Shown here: positions 1 through 5,525 of the stretch, piece after piece | How the letters are laid out: each line of letters begins with the position of its first letter | Numbering within the stretch: position 1 is the stretch's first letter | DNA from: Phycisphaerales bacterium | GTDB lineage: Bacteria; Planctomycetota; Phycisphaerae; Phycisphaerales; UBA1924 | DNA: 6,156 bases | Assembly: GCA_029260415.1 (NCBI GenBank) | Contig: JAJDDH010000263.1 | Location: 1-6,156, forward strand | Direction: 5' to 3' | Position numbers and translations under genes: made by a program | The notes under the pieces: generated by a model | Seen by the model: the letters and a program-made list of their open reading frames with translations, nothing else | Told to the model about the DNA's origin: nothing | Database searches by the model: none

Positions 1-1853
1 TGCTGCACGACGGGACGGGGCGCCTGGACCTGGTCTGGTTCAACGCGCCGTACATGCGCCACAAGATCAAGCCGGGCATGCGCCTGCGGGTGCAGGGCAA
101 GGCGGGCACGTTCGGCGGCGGGCTGCAGATCGTCAACCCGAACCTGGAGATCCTCGACGACGAGGGCGACGAGCCCGACGCGCGGGGCGAGCGCCTCCGC
201 CCGGTCTACCCCGCGAGCGAGCGGGTGAACTCGCGGGCGATCGAGCGGGCGGTGGGCCTTGTCCTTGAGCGGTCGGTCTCGCTGCTGGACGACCATCTGG
301 ACGACGCGTTCCGGCGCGAGCGGGAGCTGCCCGCGCTGGGGCAGGCGTATCGGATGATGCACGCGCCCGAGGACGAGCGCGAGATCGACGAGGCGCGCCG
401 GCGGCTGGCGTACGACGAGCTGCTGCTGCTGCAGCTGGGCGTGGCGATGAAGCGGGCGCACCTGCGGAGGACGTTGAAGGCGCCCGCGCTGCGCTGGGAC
501 GACGCGATCGACGCCCACATCCGTGGCAGGCTCCCGTTCACGCTCACGCCCGGGCAGGACAAGGTGGTGCTGGAGCTTGCGCACGATCTGTCGCGCGAGG
601 AGCCGACCAACCGGATGGTGCAGGGGGACGTGGGCTCTGGCAAGACGCTGGTCGCGTTGTACGCGATGCTGATGAGCGTGGCGTCGGAGCGTCAGGCGGC
701 GCTGATGGCGCCCACGGAGATCCTGGCCGAGCAGCACTTCGCGTCGATCTCGGAGATGCTCAAGGGATCGCGGGTCTCGCTGGCCCTGCTGACGGGCGCG
801 ACGCCCGAGGCGGAGCGGAAGTCGGTGCTCAAGCGCCTGGCCTCGGGCGAGCTGGACCTGGTGATCGGCACGCACGCGCTGCTGACCGAGACGGTCACCT
901 TCAAGAGCCTGGGCGTGGCGATCATCGACGAGCAGCACCGGTTCGGCGTGCGTCAGCGGGCGCTGCTGCGGACCAAGGGGATGGGCGACGGCGGGCTGAC
1001 CACGCCGCACGTGATCGTGATGACCGCGACCCCCATCCCGCGGACGCTCGCGATCACGCTCTTCGGCGACCTGGACGTCTCCACGATCATGGGCCTGCCG
1101 CCCGGGCGCAAGCCGGTGGAGACGCGGGTGATGGAGGAGGGGCGGCGCGACGAGGTGTACGCGTTCGTGCGCACGCGCATCGAGCGCGGCGAGCAGGCGT
1201 ACGTCGTGGCCCCCGCGATCGACACGGGCCAGAGCGCGGGCGGGGCGCTCAAGGATCTGCGGGCGCTGGTGAAGGAACTCGAGGAGGGGCCGCTGGAGGG
1301 GCTGCGGATCGCGTCGCTGCACGGGCGCCTCAAGCGATCGACGCGCGAGCGGGTGATGGGGCGGTTCCGGGCGGGGCTGATCGATGTCCTGATCGCGACG
1401 ACTGTGATCGAGGTGGGCGTGGACGTGCCCAACGCGAGCGTGATGGTGGTCGAGCACGCGGACCGGTTCGGGCTGGCGCAGCTGCACCAGCTGCGGGGGC
1501 GCGTGGGGCGGGGCACGTCGTCGTCGGTGTGCGTGCTCGTGGGTGACGCAAAAACGCCCGACGGGATCAAGCGCCTCGAGGTCATGGCGCAGACGGGCAA
1601 CGGGTTCAAGCTCGCGGAGCTGGACATGGAGATCCGCGGCCCGGGCGAGGTGTTCGGCGCCCGACAATCGGGGCTGGCCCCGTTCAAGGTCGCGGACCTG
1701 CAGCGCGATGTCGAGCTTCTGGCGATGGCGCGGCGCGACGCCCAGGCGTGGATCGAGCGGGCCCCGACGCTCTCCAGGCCCGAGGACGCGATCGCCCGGA
1801 GGCGCCTGCTCAAGGCCCATGGTGATTCCCTGGGACTCGGAGATGTGGCCTGA
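1..1853 (+). CDS. recG: ATP-dependent DNA helicase RecG (5' end outside window)
   Basis: RecG is a superfamily 2 double-stranded DNA translocase that remodels stalled replication forks and branch-migrates Holliday junctions. The frame is open from base 3, so the start codon lies left of the window; about 616 residues are visible, against 693 in E. coli RecG. The first visible residues (DGTGRLDLVWFN) belong to the OB-fold of the wedge domain that grips the fork. The helicase motifs follow in order: Walker A GDVGSGKT at 624-647, APTEILAEQHF in motif Ia, the RecG-type DEQH box at 927-938, TAT of motif III at 1023-1031, VIEVGVDVP in motif V, and QLRGRVGRG of motif VI at 1488-1514. The C-terminal RecG region (LDMEIRGPGEVFGARQSG) is also present. 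The frame is unbroken and ends at a TGA. The first 40 codons from the ATG at 54 all end in G or C, typical of a native core gene. There is no obvious intrinsic terminator after it. Confidence 0.96.
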   Translation, partial: LHDGTGRLDLVWFNAPYMRHKIKPGMRLRVQGKAGTFGGGLQIVNPNLEILDDEGDEPDARGERLRPVYPASERVNSRAIERAVGLVLERSVSLLDDHLDDAFRRERELPALGQAYRMMHAPEDEREIDEARRRLAYDELLLLQLGVAMKRAHLRRTLKAPALRWDDAIDAHIRGRLPFTLTPGQDKVVLELAHDLSREEPTNRMVQGDVGSGKTLVALYAMLMSVASERQAALMAPTEILAEQHFASISEMLKGSRVSLALLTGATPEAERKSVLKRLASGELDLVIGTHALLTETVTFKSLGVAIIDEQHRFGVRQRALLRTKGMGDGGLTTPHVIVMTATPIPRTLAITLFGDLDVSTIMGLPPGRKPVETRVMEEGRRDEVYAFVRTRIERGEQAYVVAPAIDTGQSAGGALKDLRALVKELEEGPLEGLRIASLHGRLKRSTRERVMGRFRAGLIDVLIATTVIEVGVDVPNASVMVVEHADRFGLAQLHQLRGRVGRGTSSSVCVLVGDAKTPDGIKRLEVMAQTGNGFKLAELDMEIRGPGEVFGARQSGLAPFKVADLQRDVELLAMARRDAQAWIERAPTLSRPEDAIARRRLLKAHGDSLGLGDVA

Positions 1854-1951
1854 GTGGGCGAATCTCTGGATTTACTTTGCGGCAATCTGACACGGAACTG
1901 TGTGCGCATGGGGGGATCACCCGCGCCGGGAAGCCCCAAGATTGTGCCAAA

Positions 1952-1973
1952 ATACCGTATATATACCGAATAT
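1952..1973. repeat. AT-rich 11-bp direct repeat, candidate operator
   Basis: Two adjacent 11-bp units, ATACCGTATAT (1952-1962) and ATACCGAATAT (1963-1973), differ at one base. The perfect 10-bp palindrome GTATATATAC lies at 1957-1966. This is the most AT-rich patch of the 181-bp spacer between recG and the HTH gene, about 60 bp before the HTH start codon. An 11-bp period is close to one helical turn, so repeated sites would face the same side of the DNA. It could be an operator (autoregulation by the HTH protein is a guess), an upstream promoter element, or a chance AT-rich stretch. Nothing else in 1854-2034 was recognised apart from the -10-like hexamer near its end. Confidence 0.4.
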
Positions 1974-2021
1974 ATGCGAACGAAGCCCTGTTCCAAGGCG
2001 TGCAGAGCCCGAACGTGCCGG

Positions 2022-2027
2022 TAGGCT
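2022..2027 (+). promoter_or_regulatory. -10-like TAGGCT just before the HTH gene
   Basis: TAGGCT fits TANNNT and ends 7 nt before the ATG at 2035, where transcription from a -10 element would begin at or next to the start codon. No convincing -35 box and no good Shine-Dalgarno sequence were found. This suggests a leaderless or very short-leader mRNA; the same arrangement recurs before three other genes in the window. Confidence 0.4.
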
Positions 2028-2034
2028 GTGAGCC

Positions 2035-2523
2035 ATGAGCGAGTCCACGCTGCACGAACGCCTGACGCTGGTTGCCGGGACACGGACGTACCGGGCCCTG
2101 GGGGACGTGACGGGGATTCATCCTGAGACGGTGCGTCGGTACATGCAGGGGCAGGCGCCGAGCATCGAGTTTGTGTCGCGCCTGTGCGGGGCGTTGAAGC
2201 TCAACCCGGAGTGGATGCTGCTGGGCAAGGGGCCGCAGAAGGCGGCGGATCTGCGGGTGGAGACGCTGAGGGGGGCGGATCCGTCCGAGCTGCTGGCGGC
2301 GATCGCGAAGACGCTCGAGGAGCTGACCGAGCGGGTGACCAACGTGGAGCGGTTCGTGCAGTCATTGGACACACGGCTTCGTGGATCGGGCGGTAGGATC
2401 GGGGTGGATGTCGAAGGAAAGCCAGCCACTCCACAGCCCGCGAAGGCCCAGCGCATCGGAGCCGTTGTCGCCCAGCGAGCACCTGCGCATGCTGGTGGAG
2501 CTGATGCGGGCGATGGGGCCTGA
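2035..2523 (+). CDS. Small helix-turn-helix DNA-binding protein with coiled coil
   Basis: This is a predicted DNA-binding regulator of 162 residues. Residues about 17-64 read as a Cro/CI (XRE)-like helix-turn-helix: YRALGDVTG then HPETVRRYMQG as the likely recognition helix, and LNPEWMLLGKGP, which resembles the segment closing the HTH in phage-type repressors. Residues about 83-115 (SELLAAIAKTLEELTERV and onward) form an amphipathic helix, probably a dimerising coiled coil. The last 39 residues overlap the next gene in another frame. Near the end of that overlap G/C-ending codons fall to 5 of 14 in this frame, so the tail may be a poorly constrained extension. The start at 2035 is the first ATG giving the whole HTH and is preceded by TAGGCT rather than a Shine-Dalgarno sequence. 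Its targets are unknown; the neighbouring genes or itself are only guesses. There is no effector-binding or peptidase domain as in LexA/CI repressors. Confidence 0.8.
   Translation: MSESTLHERLTLVAGTRTYRALGDVTGIHPETVRRYMQGQAPSIEFVSRLCGALKLNPEWMLLGKGPQKAADLRVETLRGADPSELLAAIAKTLEELTERVTNVERFVQSLDTRLRGSGGRIGVDVEGKPATPQPAKAQRIGAVVAQRAPAHAGGADAGDGA
2394..2399 (+). promoter_or_regulatory. -10-like TAGGAT before the small unknown gene
   Basis: TAGGAT lies inside the 3' part of the HTH gene and ends 8 nt before the ATG at 2408. It matches TANNNT and is identical to the -10 candidate at 4555-4560. It supports 2408 as the start of the small downstream gene, rather than the GTG at 2381 in the same frame. 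No -35 box at normal spacing was seen. Confidence 0.35.
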
Positions 2524-2662
2524 GCTCGGGCGTCGCTGGCTGGCGGCGCTGACGCTGGTGCCCGAGGACGAGCGTGAGGCGGTCGTCGAGGCGGTCGAGG
2601 CGCAAATCGTCGCGGAGTTCGGCGACGACGCGCCCGGGTTTCCCGGGGCGGACGACGCCTGA
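2408..2662 (+). CDS. Small acidic protein of unknown function (84 aa)
   Basis: I do not recognise this family. The N-terminal 25 or so residues are polar and rich in Ser and Pro and look disordered. The rest is helical: SEHLRMLVELMRAMGPELGR, then RRWLAALTLVPEDEREAVVE and an acidic helix, with the tail rich in Gly, Asp and Ala. No signal peptide, membrane segment or catalytic motif is seen. From about 2465 nearly every codon ends in G or C (13 of 13 in the stretch GAG to GCG around 2477-2515), which the overlapping HTH frame does not match, so this frame is probably genuinely coding. The ATG at 2408 was chosen because of TAGGAT 8 nt upstream; GTG 2381 and ATG 2489 are alternatives. It overlaps the HTH gene by 116 nt and precedes polX by 31 nt. 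It might be a partner of the HTH protein, but only position suggests that. Confidence 0.65.
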   Translation: MSKESQPLHSPRRPSASEPLSPSEHLRMLVELMRAMGPELGRRWLAALTLVPEDEREAVVEAVEAQIVAEFGDDAPGFPGADDA

Positions 2663-2681
2663 GCGGGCCTGAGGGCGGCGA

Positions 2682-2687
2682 TACCAT
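2682..2687 (+). promoter_or_regulatory. -10-like TACCAT before polX
   Basis: TACCAT fits TANNNT and ends 6 nt before the polX ATG at 2694, so a transcript would begin at about the start codon. A purine-rich GAGGG at 2671-2675 is about 18 nt from the ATG, too far for a normal Shine-Dalgarno interaction. PolX may alternatively be translated from a transcript covering the two small genes upstream, since the gap is only 31 nt. Confidence 0.35.
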
Positions 2688-2693
2688 CCGTCC

Positions 2694-4493
2694 ATGAGCT
2701 TCAACGACGAGCTGGTGAAACGCTTCGAGCAGATGGCCCAGATGCTGGAGCTGACGGGCGCGAACCCGTTCCGCGTTAACGCCCACGCGCGCGCGGCGCG
2801 GACCATCGACGAACTGACGAGTGACCTCAGGGAGATCGCGGGGGACGCGAAGGCGCTGATCGCGATCCCGGGGATCGGGAAGGGGATCGCCGAGAAGATC
2901 GCGGAGTTCGCGGACACGGGCAAGATCGGCGAGCACCTGGACCTGCTGGCGGAGGTTCCCGCTGGTTTGTTGCGTGTGCTGGAGGTGCCCGGGCTGGGGC
3001 CCAAGAAGGTGGCGCTGCTGTGGAAGGACCTGGGGGTCGAGGACATCGACGGGCTCAAGCGGGTGATCGCGGACGATTCGATCCTGGGGCTGCCGCGGAT
3101 GGGGAAGAAGACGGTGGAGAACCTGAGCGCGTCGATCGCGTTCATGGAGTCCAGCGGGGAGCGGTTGCACCTGGGGATCGCGGCGCCGATCGCGGAGGCG
3201 ATTGTGGAACGCATGGGATCGGTCAGGGGAGTGACTCGGGCGGCGTTCGCGGGGTCGCTGCGCCGCGGGCGCGAGACGATCGGCGATATCGACGTGCTCG
3301 TCTGCACGACCGACCCCGACGGCGCGCGCGAGGCGTTTACCTCGATGGATGGCGTGACTGAGGTGCTGGCCAGGGGGGAGAGCAAATCGTCGGTGCGCCT
3401 GAGCCTGGAGGGGATCGACCACGCGCGCTGGGGCGGGGACGGGTCGAGCCAGGTGCAGGTGGACCTTCGGATCGTGCCCGAGGGCAGCTGGGGCGCGGCG
3501 CTGATGTACTTCTCCGGCTCGAAGGAGCACAACGTGCGCCTGCGCGAGCGGGCGCAGAAGCAGGGCCTGACGCTCAACGAGTACGGGCTGTACCCGGTTG
3601 CAGAGGGGGACGACGGGGACGAGCCGCCGCAGAAGCGGGGTGTGAAGGCGAAGGCGGCGAAGACGGAGGAGGACATCTACGCGGCGCTGGGGCTGGCGTG
3701 GGTCCCGCCCGAGATCCGCGAGGACCGGGGGGAGCTGGAACTGGAGCAGACGCCGCGCCTGATCGAGGTCGGGGATATCCGCGCCGAGCTGCACGCGCAC
3801 ACGACCGCTTCGGACGGGTCGATGTCGCTCGAGGAGCTGGTCGCGGAGGCGAAGGCGCGGAAGCTGCACACGATCGCGGTGACGGACCACTCCAAGAGCA
3901 GCGCGCAGGCGGGCGGGCTGGATGAGAAACGCCTGCGGGCGCAGCGGGAGCAGATCGAGGCGTTGCGTGAGACCACGAAGGGGATCGAGATCCTGTACGG
4001 GTGCGAGGTGGACATCCTGGGCGACGGCTCGCTGGACTTTGATGACGACTTCCTCGCGGAGCTGGACGTGGTGGTGGCGTCGCCGCACGTGGCGCTAAGC
4101 CAGGAGCCCACGAAGGCGACGGCGAGGCTGCTCAAAGCGATCGAGAACCCGTGCGTGCACGTGCTGGGGCACCCGACGGGGCGCCTGATCAATCGGCGCC
4201 AGGGGCTGGAGCCGGCGATGGACGAGATCATCGCGGCCGCCGTCGAGCACGACGTGGCGCTGGAGATCAACGCCCACTGGATGCGGCTCGATTTGAGAGA
4301 CACCCACGTGCGGGCGGCGGTCGCGGCGGGGGCGAAGATCGCCATCGACTGCGACGACCACGCGCCCAGGGACTTTGACAATCTGGTGTACGGCGTGCTG
4401 ACGGGTCGGCGGGGGTGGCTGACGCCCGAGCTGTGCGTGAACACGTGGACCAAGTCCAGGCTGCACAAGTGGTTGCGCTCCAAGCGGGCGTGA
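2694..4493 (+). CDS. polX: DNA polymerase/3'-5' exonuclease PolX
   Basis: Bacterial family X polymerases fill short gaps in base excision repair, and a C-terminal PHP domain adds Mn-dependent 3'-5' exonuclease and AP-endonuclease activity. At 599 residues this is slightly longer than the B. subtilis enzyme (about 570). Residues about 1-150 hold the helix-hairpin-helix DNA-binding part (IPGIGKGIAEKIAEF and VPGLGPKKVALLW). The nucleotidyltransferase site is AGSLRRGRETIGDIDVLV, with metal-binding D198 and D200 and a third Asp at D257 (VQVDLRIV). YFSGSKEHN at 272-280 matches the nucleotide-binding segment of Pol beta. The PHP domain starts at about 361 and keeps H367, H369, D374, H399, E438, H465, H493, D554 and H556, the full expected metal-ligand set, so both activities should be intact. 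From memory of the family, residues about 241-253 and 303-323 look like extra loops. The start ATG gives the usual N-terminus FNDELVKRFEQMAQMLEL; TACCAT lies just upstream and no close Shine-Dalgarno sequence does. Confidence 0.96.
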   Translation: MSFNDELVKRFEQMAQMLELTGANPFRVNAHARAARTIDELTSDLREIAGDAKALIAIPGIGKGIAEKIAEFADTGKIGEHLDLLAEVPAGLLRVLEVPGLGPKKVALLWKDLGVEDIDGLKRVIADDSILGLPRMGKKTVENLSASIAFMESSGERLHLGIAAPIAEAIVERMGSVRGVTRAAFAGSLRRGRETIGDIDVLVCTTDPDGAREAFTSMDGVTEVLARGESKSSVRLSLEGIDHARWGGDGSSQVQVDLRIVPEGSWGAALMYFSGSKEHNVRLRERAQKQGLTLNEYGLYPVAEGDDGDEPPQKRGVKAKAAKTEEDIYAALGLAWVPPEIREDRGELELEQTPRLIEVGDIRAELHAHTTASDGSMSLEELVAEAKARKLHTIAVTDHSKSSAQAGGLDEKRLRAQREQIEALRETTKGIEILYGCEVDILGDGSLDFDDDFLAELDVVVASPHVALSQEPTKATARLLKAIENPCVHVLGHPTGRLINRRQGLEPAMDEIIAAAVEHDVALEINAHWMRLDLRDTHVRAAVAAGAKIAIDCDDHAPRDFDNLVYGVLTGRRGWLTPELCVNTWTKSRLHKWLRSKRA

Positions 4494-4528
4494 GCGGGCT
4501 GTGACTGCGTGTGGGAGCCGCCCTTGCC

Positions 4529-4553
4529 GCAGTTGAGACTGAGTCTCAACTGC
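4529..4553. promoter_or_regulatory. Perfect 12-1-12 palindrome, Fur-like operator candidate
   Basis: The left arm GCAGTTGAGACT (4529-4540) and right arm AGTCTCAACTGC (4542-4553) are exact reverse complements around a single G at 4541. The core TGAGACT-G-AGTCTCA (4534-4548) has the 7-1-7 layout of a Fur-family box and matches the E. coli-type TGATAAT half-site at 5 of 7 positions in each arm. It covers the -35 hexamer and most of the spacer of the promoter before the prepilin-like gene, which is where a repressor operator commonly sits. As RNA it could fold into an 11-bp stem with a 3-nt loop and help end polX transcripts. No run of T follows, so an intrinsic terminator is less likely. That the regulator is Fur, rather than another dimeric repressor, is inference. 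Confidence 0.6.
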
Positions 4554-4560
4554 CTAGGAT
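4533..4560 (+). promoter_or_regulatory. Sigma70-like promoter of the prepilin-like gene
   Basis: A -35 hexamer TTGAGA (4533-4538) and a -10 hexamer TAGGAT (4555-4560) are separated by 16 bp. The first differs from TTGACA at one base. Transcription would start near 4567, leaving a leader of about 60 nt before the ATG at 4627. The -35 box and most of the spacer are part of the palindrome at 4529-4553, so binding there should block RNA polymerase. Confidence 0.5.
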
Positions 4561-4561
4561 G

Positions 4562-4578
4562 CCCTCCCCCCACCCCCC
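4562..4578 (+). other. C-rich tract at the predicted transcript start
   Basis: Fifteen of 17 bases are C, in runs of 3, 6 and 6 separated by single T and A. The tract lies directly after the -10 candidate, so it would form the very 5' end of the leader; the complementary strand is correspondingly G-rich. It may affect initiation or simply reflect base bias. It has only three separable runs, one short of a classical four-tract quadruplex. Confidence 0.4.
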
Positions 4579-4615
4579 TGAGTCGGCGCTCGCGGGTCGG
4601 TGCTGATGCGGGGTC

Positions 4616-4620
4616 AGGAG
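4616..4620 (+). promoter_or_regulatory. Shine-Dalgarno AGGAG that fixes the start at 4627
   Basis: AGGAG lies 6 nt before the ATG at 4627, an ideal spacing. Upstream in-frame starts exist (GTG 4600, ATG 4606), but they have no such site and would lengthen the prepilin leader. This is the only clear Shine-Dalgarno sequence before a gene start in the window. Confidence 0.75.
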
Positions 4621-4626
4621 CACGCG

Positions 4627-5508
4627 ATGGAGCCCAAGCGAAGCACCGGACCGGACCGGGCGTTCACGCTGATCGAACTGCTGGTGGTGATCGCGATCAT
4701 CGCGATCCTGATGGCGATCGTGCTGCCCGCGATCGGGAGCGCGATGGCTTCGGCGCGCCGGGCGAAGAACCTGTCGAACCACCGCCAGCTGGGGCTGGGG
4801 CTGCGGATGTACACGGACGACAACCGGTACCACCCGCCGCTGCGGATGCCCTCGGGCGTGCACGAGGAGTCGGGGCGCCCGCGGGCGCGGTGGCACTTCA
4901 TGATCGGGGAGTACGTGGGGCAGCCGATCAAGCCGCGGGGGGCGGAGGAGCTGGACATGTTCCTCAACTCCAACGACTTCCCGAGCCTGAGCAACGAGGT
5001 GTTCCTGGATCCGAGCCAGAGCTATGAGGACATGCGCTCGTTCCAGTCTGGCGAGATCCAGGTGCTGCGCTGCGGGTCGTACGGGTACAACTACCAGTAC
5101 CTGGGCAACTCGCGGACCGGGGCGGACGGAAGGTACAGCAACTACCCGGTAAGCGAGCAGATGATCTTGCAGCCGTACCGCACGGTCGCGTTCGCCGATT
5201 CGGGCGGGAGCCAGGTGCTGCGGACGACGGAGGGCAAACGGGAGCACGCGTACACGCTGGACCCGCCTCGCCTGGACACGCCCAACAACGGCGCCCTCGA
5301 GTGGGGGCACGACACGGGGCAGGTCACGCCCGAGCTGCGCCACGGGGGCAAGGCGATCGTGAGCTGGCTCGACGGGCACGCCGACGCGTTCACGCTCGAT
5401 CAGCTGGGGTACCGAATCCAGGACTCAGAGACGGGGTTTGTGGCGCCGGATCGCGGGGATAACAGCTTGTTCAACGGGATCGGGTATGACCGGGGGGCGA
5501 CGGAGTGA
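4627..5508 (+). CDS. Prepilin-like H-X9-DG protein (DUF1559-type)
   Basis: This 293-residue protein has a type IV pilin/type II secretion pseudopilin N-terminus. A short basic leader ends at A12, then FTLIELLVVIAIIAIL begins at F13, with Glu at the fifth mature position (E17) and a hydrophobic helix to about residue 36. A prepilin peptidase should cut between A12 and F13 and methylate the new N-terminus; the residue before the cut is Ala where Gly is usual. The long C-terminal part is soluble and probably outside the cytoplasmic membrane. It contains H239 followed by nine residues and D249-G250 (HGGKAIVSWLDGH), the H-X9-DG motif of planctomycete DUF1559-type proteins, a family with many paralogues per genome and no settled function. 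Of the first 40 codons, 37 end in G or C. The start rests on AGGAG 6 nt upstream. The gene has its own promoter overlapped by a palindromic operator candidate, so its expression is probably controlled. No pilus assembly genes are adjacent. Confidence 0.88.
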   Translation: MEPKRSTGPDRAFTLIELLVVIAIIAILMAIVLPAIGSAMASARRAKNLSNHRQLGLGLRMYTDDNRYHPPLRMPSGVHEESGRPRARWHFMIGEYVGQPIKPRGAEELDMFLNSNDFPSLSNEVFLDPSQSYEDMRSFQSGEIQVLRCGSYGYNYQYLGNSRTGADGRYSNYPVSEQMILQPYRTVAFADSGGSQVLRTTEGKREHAYTLDPPRLDTPNNGALEWGHDTGQVTPELRHGGKAIVSWLDGHADAFTLDQLGYRIQDSETGFVAPDRGDNSLFNGIGYDRGATE

Positions 5509-5510
5509 GG

Positions 5511-5516
5511 TAGGCT
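5511..5516 (+). promoter_or_regulatory. -10-like TAGGCT before the membrane protein gene
   Basis: TAGGCT lies directly after the prepilin-like gene's stop codon and ends 9 nt before the ATG at 5526. It is identical to the hexamer before the HTH gene, including the preceding GG. With no close Shine-Dalgarno sequence, it may drive a short-leader transcript; the 17-nt gap also allows co-transcription with the gene upstream. Confidence 0.3.
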
Positions 5517-5525
5517 GGGCTCTCA

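Noticed and set aside
1854..1950. Possible terminator hairpin after recG (G-rich and C-rich blocks around 1910-1938, ACAC/GTGT around 1890-1903).
   Set aside because: Stems are only 4 bp with large loops and no T run follows; not supportable.
953..2083. Minus-strand frame of 376 codons opposite recG and the recG-HTH spacer.
   Set aside because: Ser/Arg/Pro-rich sequence without motifs, covering the motif-bearing RecG frame; a shadow.
2383..2403. GGATCGGG repeated 13 bp apart before the small unknown gene, as an operator.
   Set aside because: Short, G-rich and inside coding sequence; chance is a sufficient explanation. It is mentioned only as a possible slippage site.
2118..4088. Long open frame on the minus strand (656 codons) opposite the HTH, small unknown gene and polX.
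   Set aside because: It is rich in Arg, Pro and His, has no recognisable domain, and lies opposite well-supported genes. Such frames arise because G/C-saturated third positions remove stops from the opposite strand.
4529..4553. Reading the palindrome as a rho-independent terminator of polX.
   Set aside because: The stem is good, but a CCTAGGAT and C-rich tract follows instead of a T run, and the arms coincide with a -35 box at correct spacing to a -10 box. An operator fits better, though partial terminator activity is not excluded.
3677..4573. Minus-strand frame of 298 codons opposite the PolX PHP domain.
   Set aside because: The opposite strand carries every PHP metal ligand in order; this frame has no coherent protein character.
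4600..4626. Earlier in-frame starts for the prepilin-like gene (GTG 4600, ATG 4606).
   Set aside because: AGGAG at 4616-4620 is ideally spaced for ATG 4627 and would lie inside the coding sequence with the earlier starts; the shorter leader also suits a prepilin.
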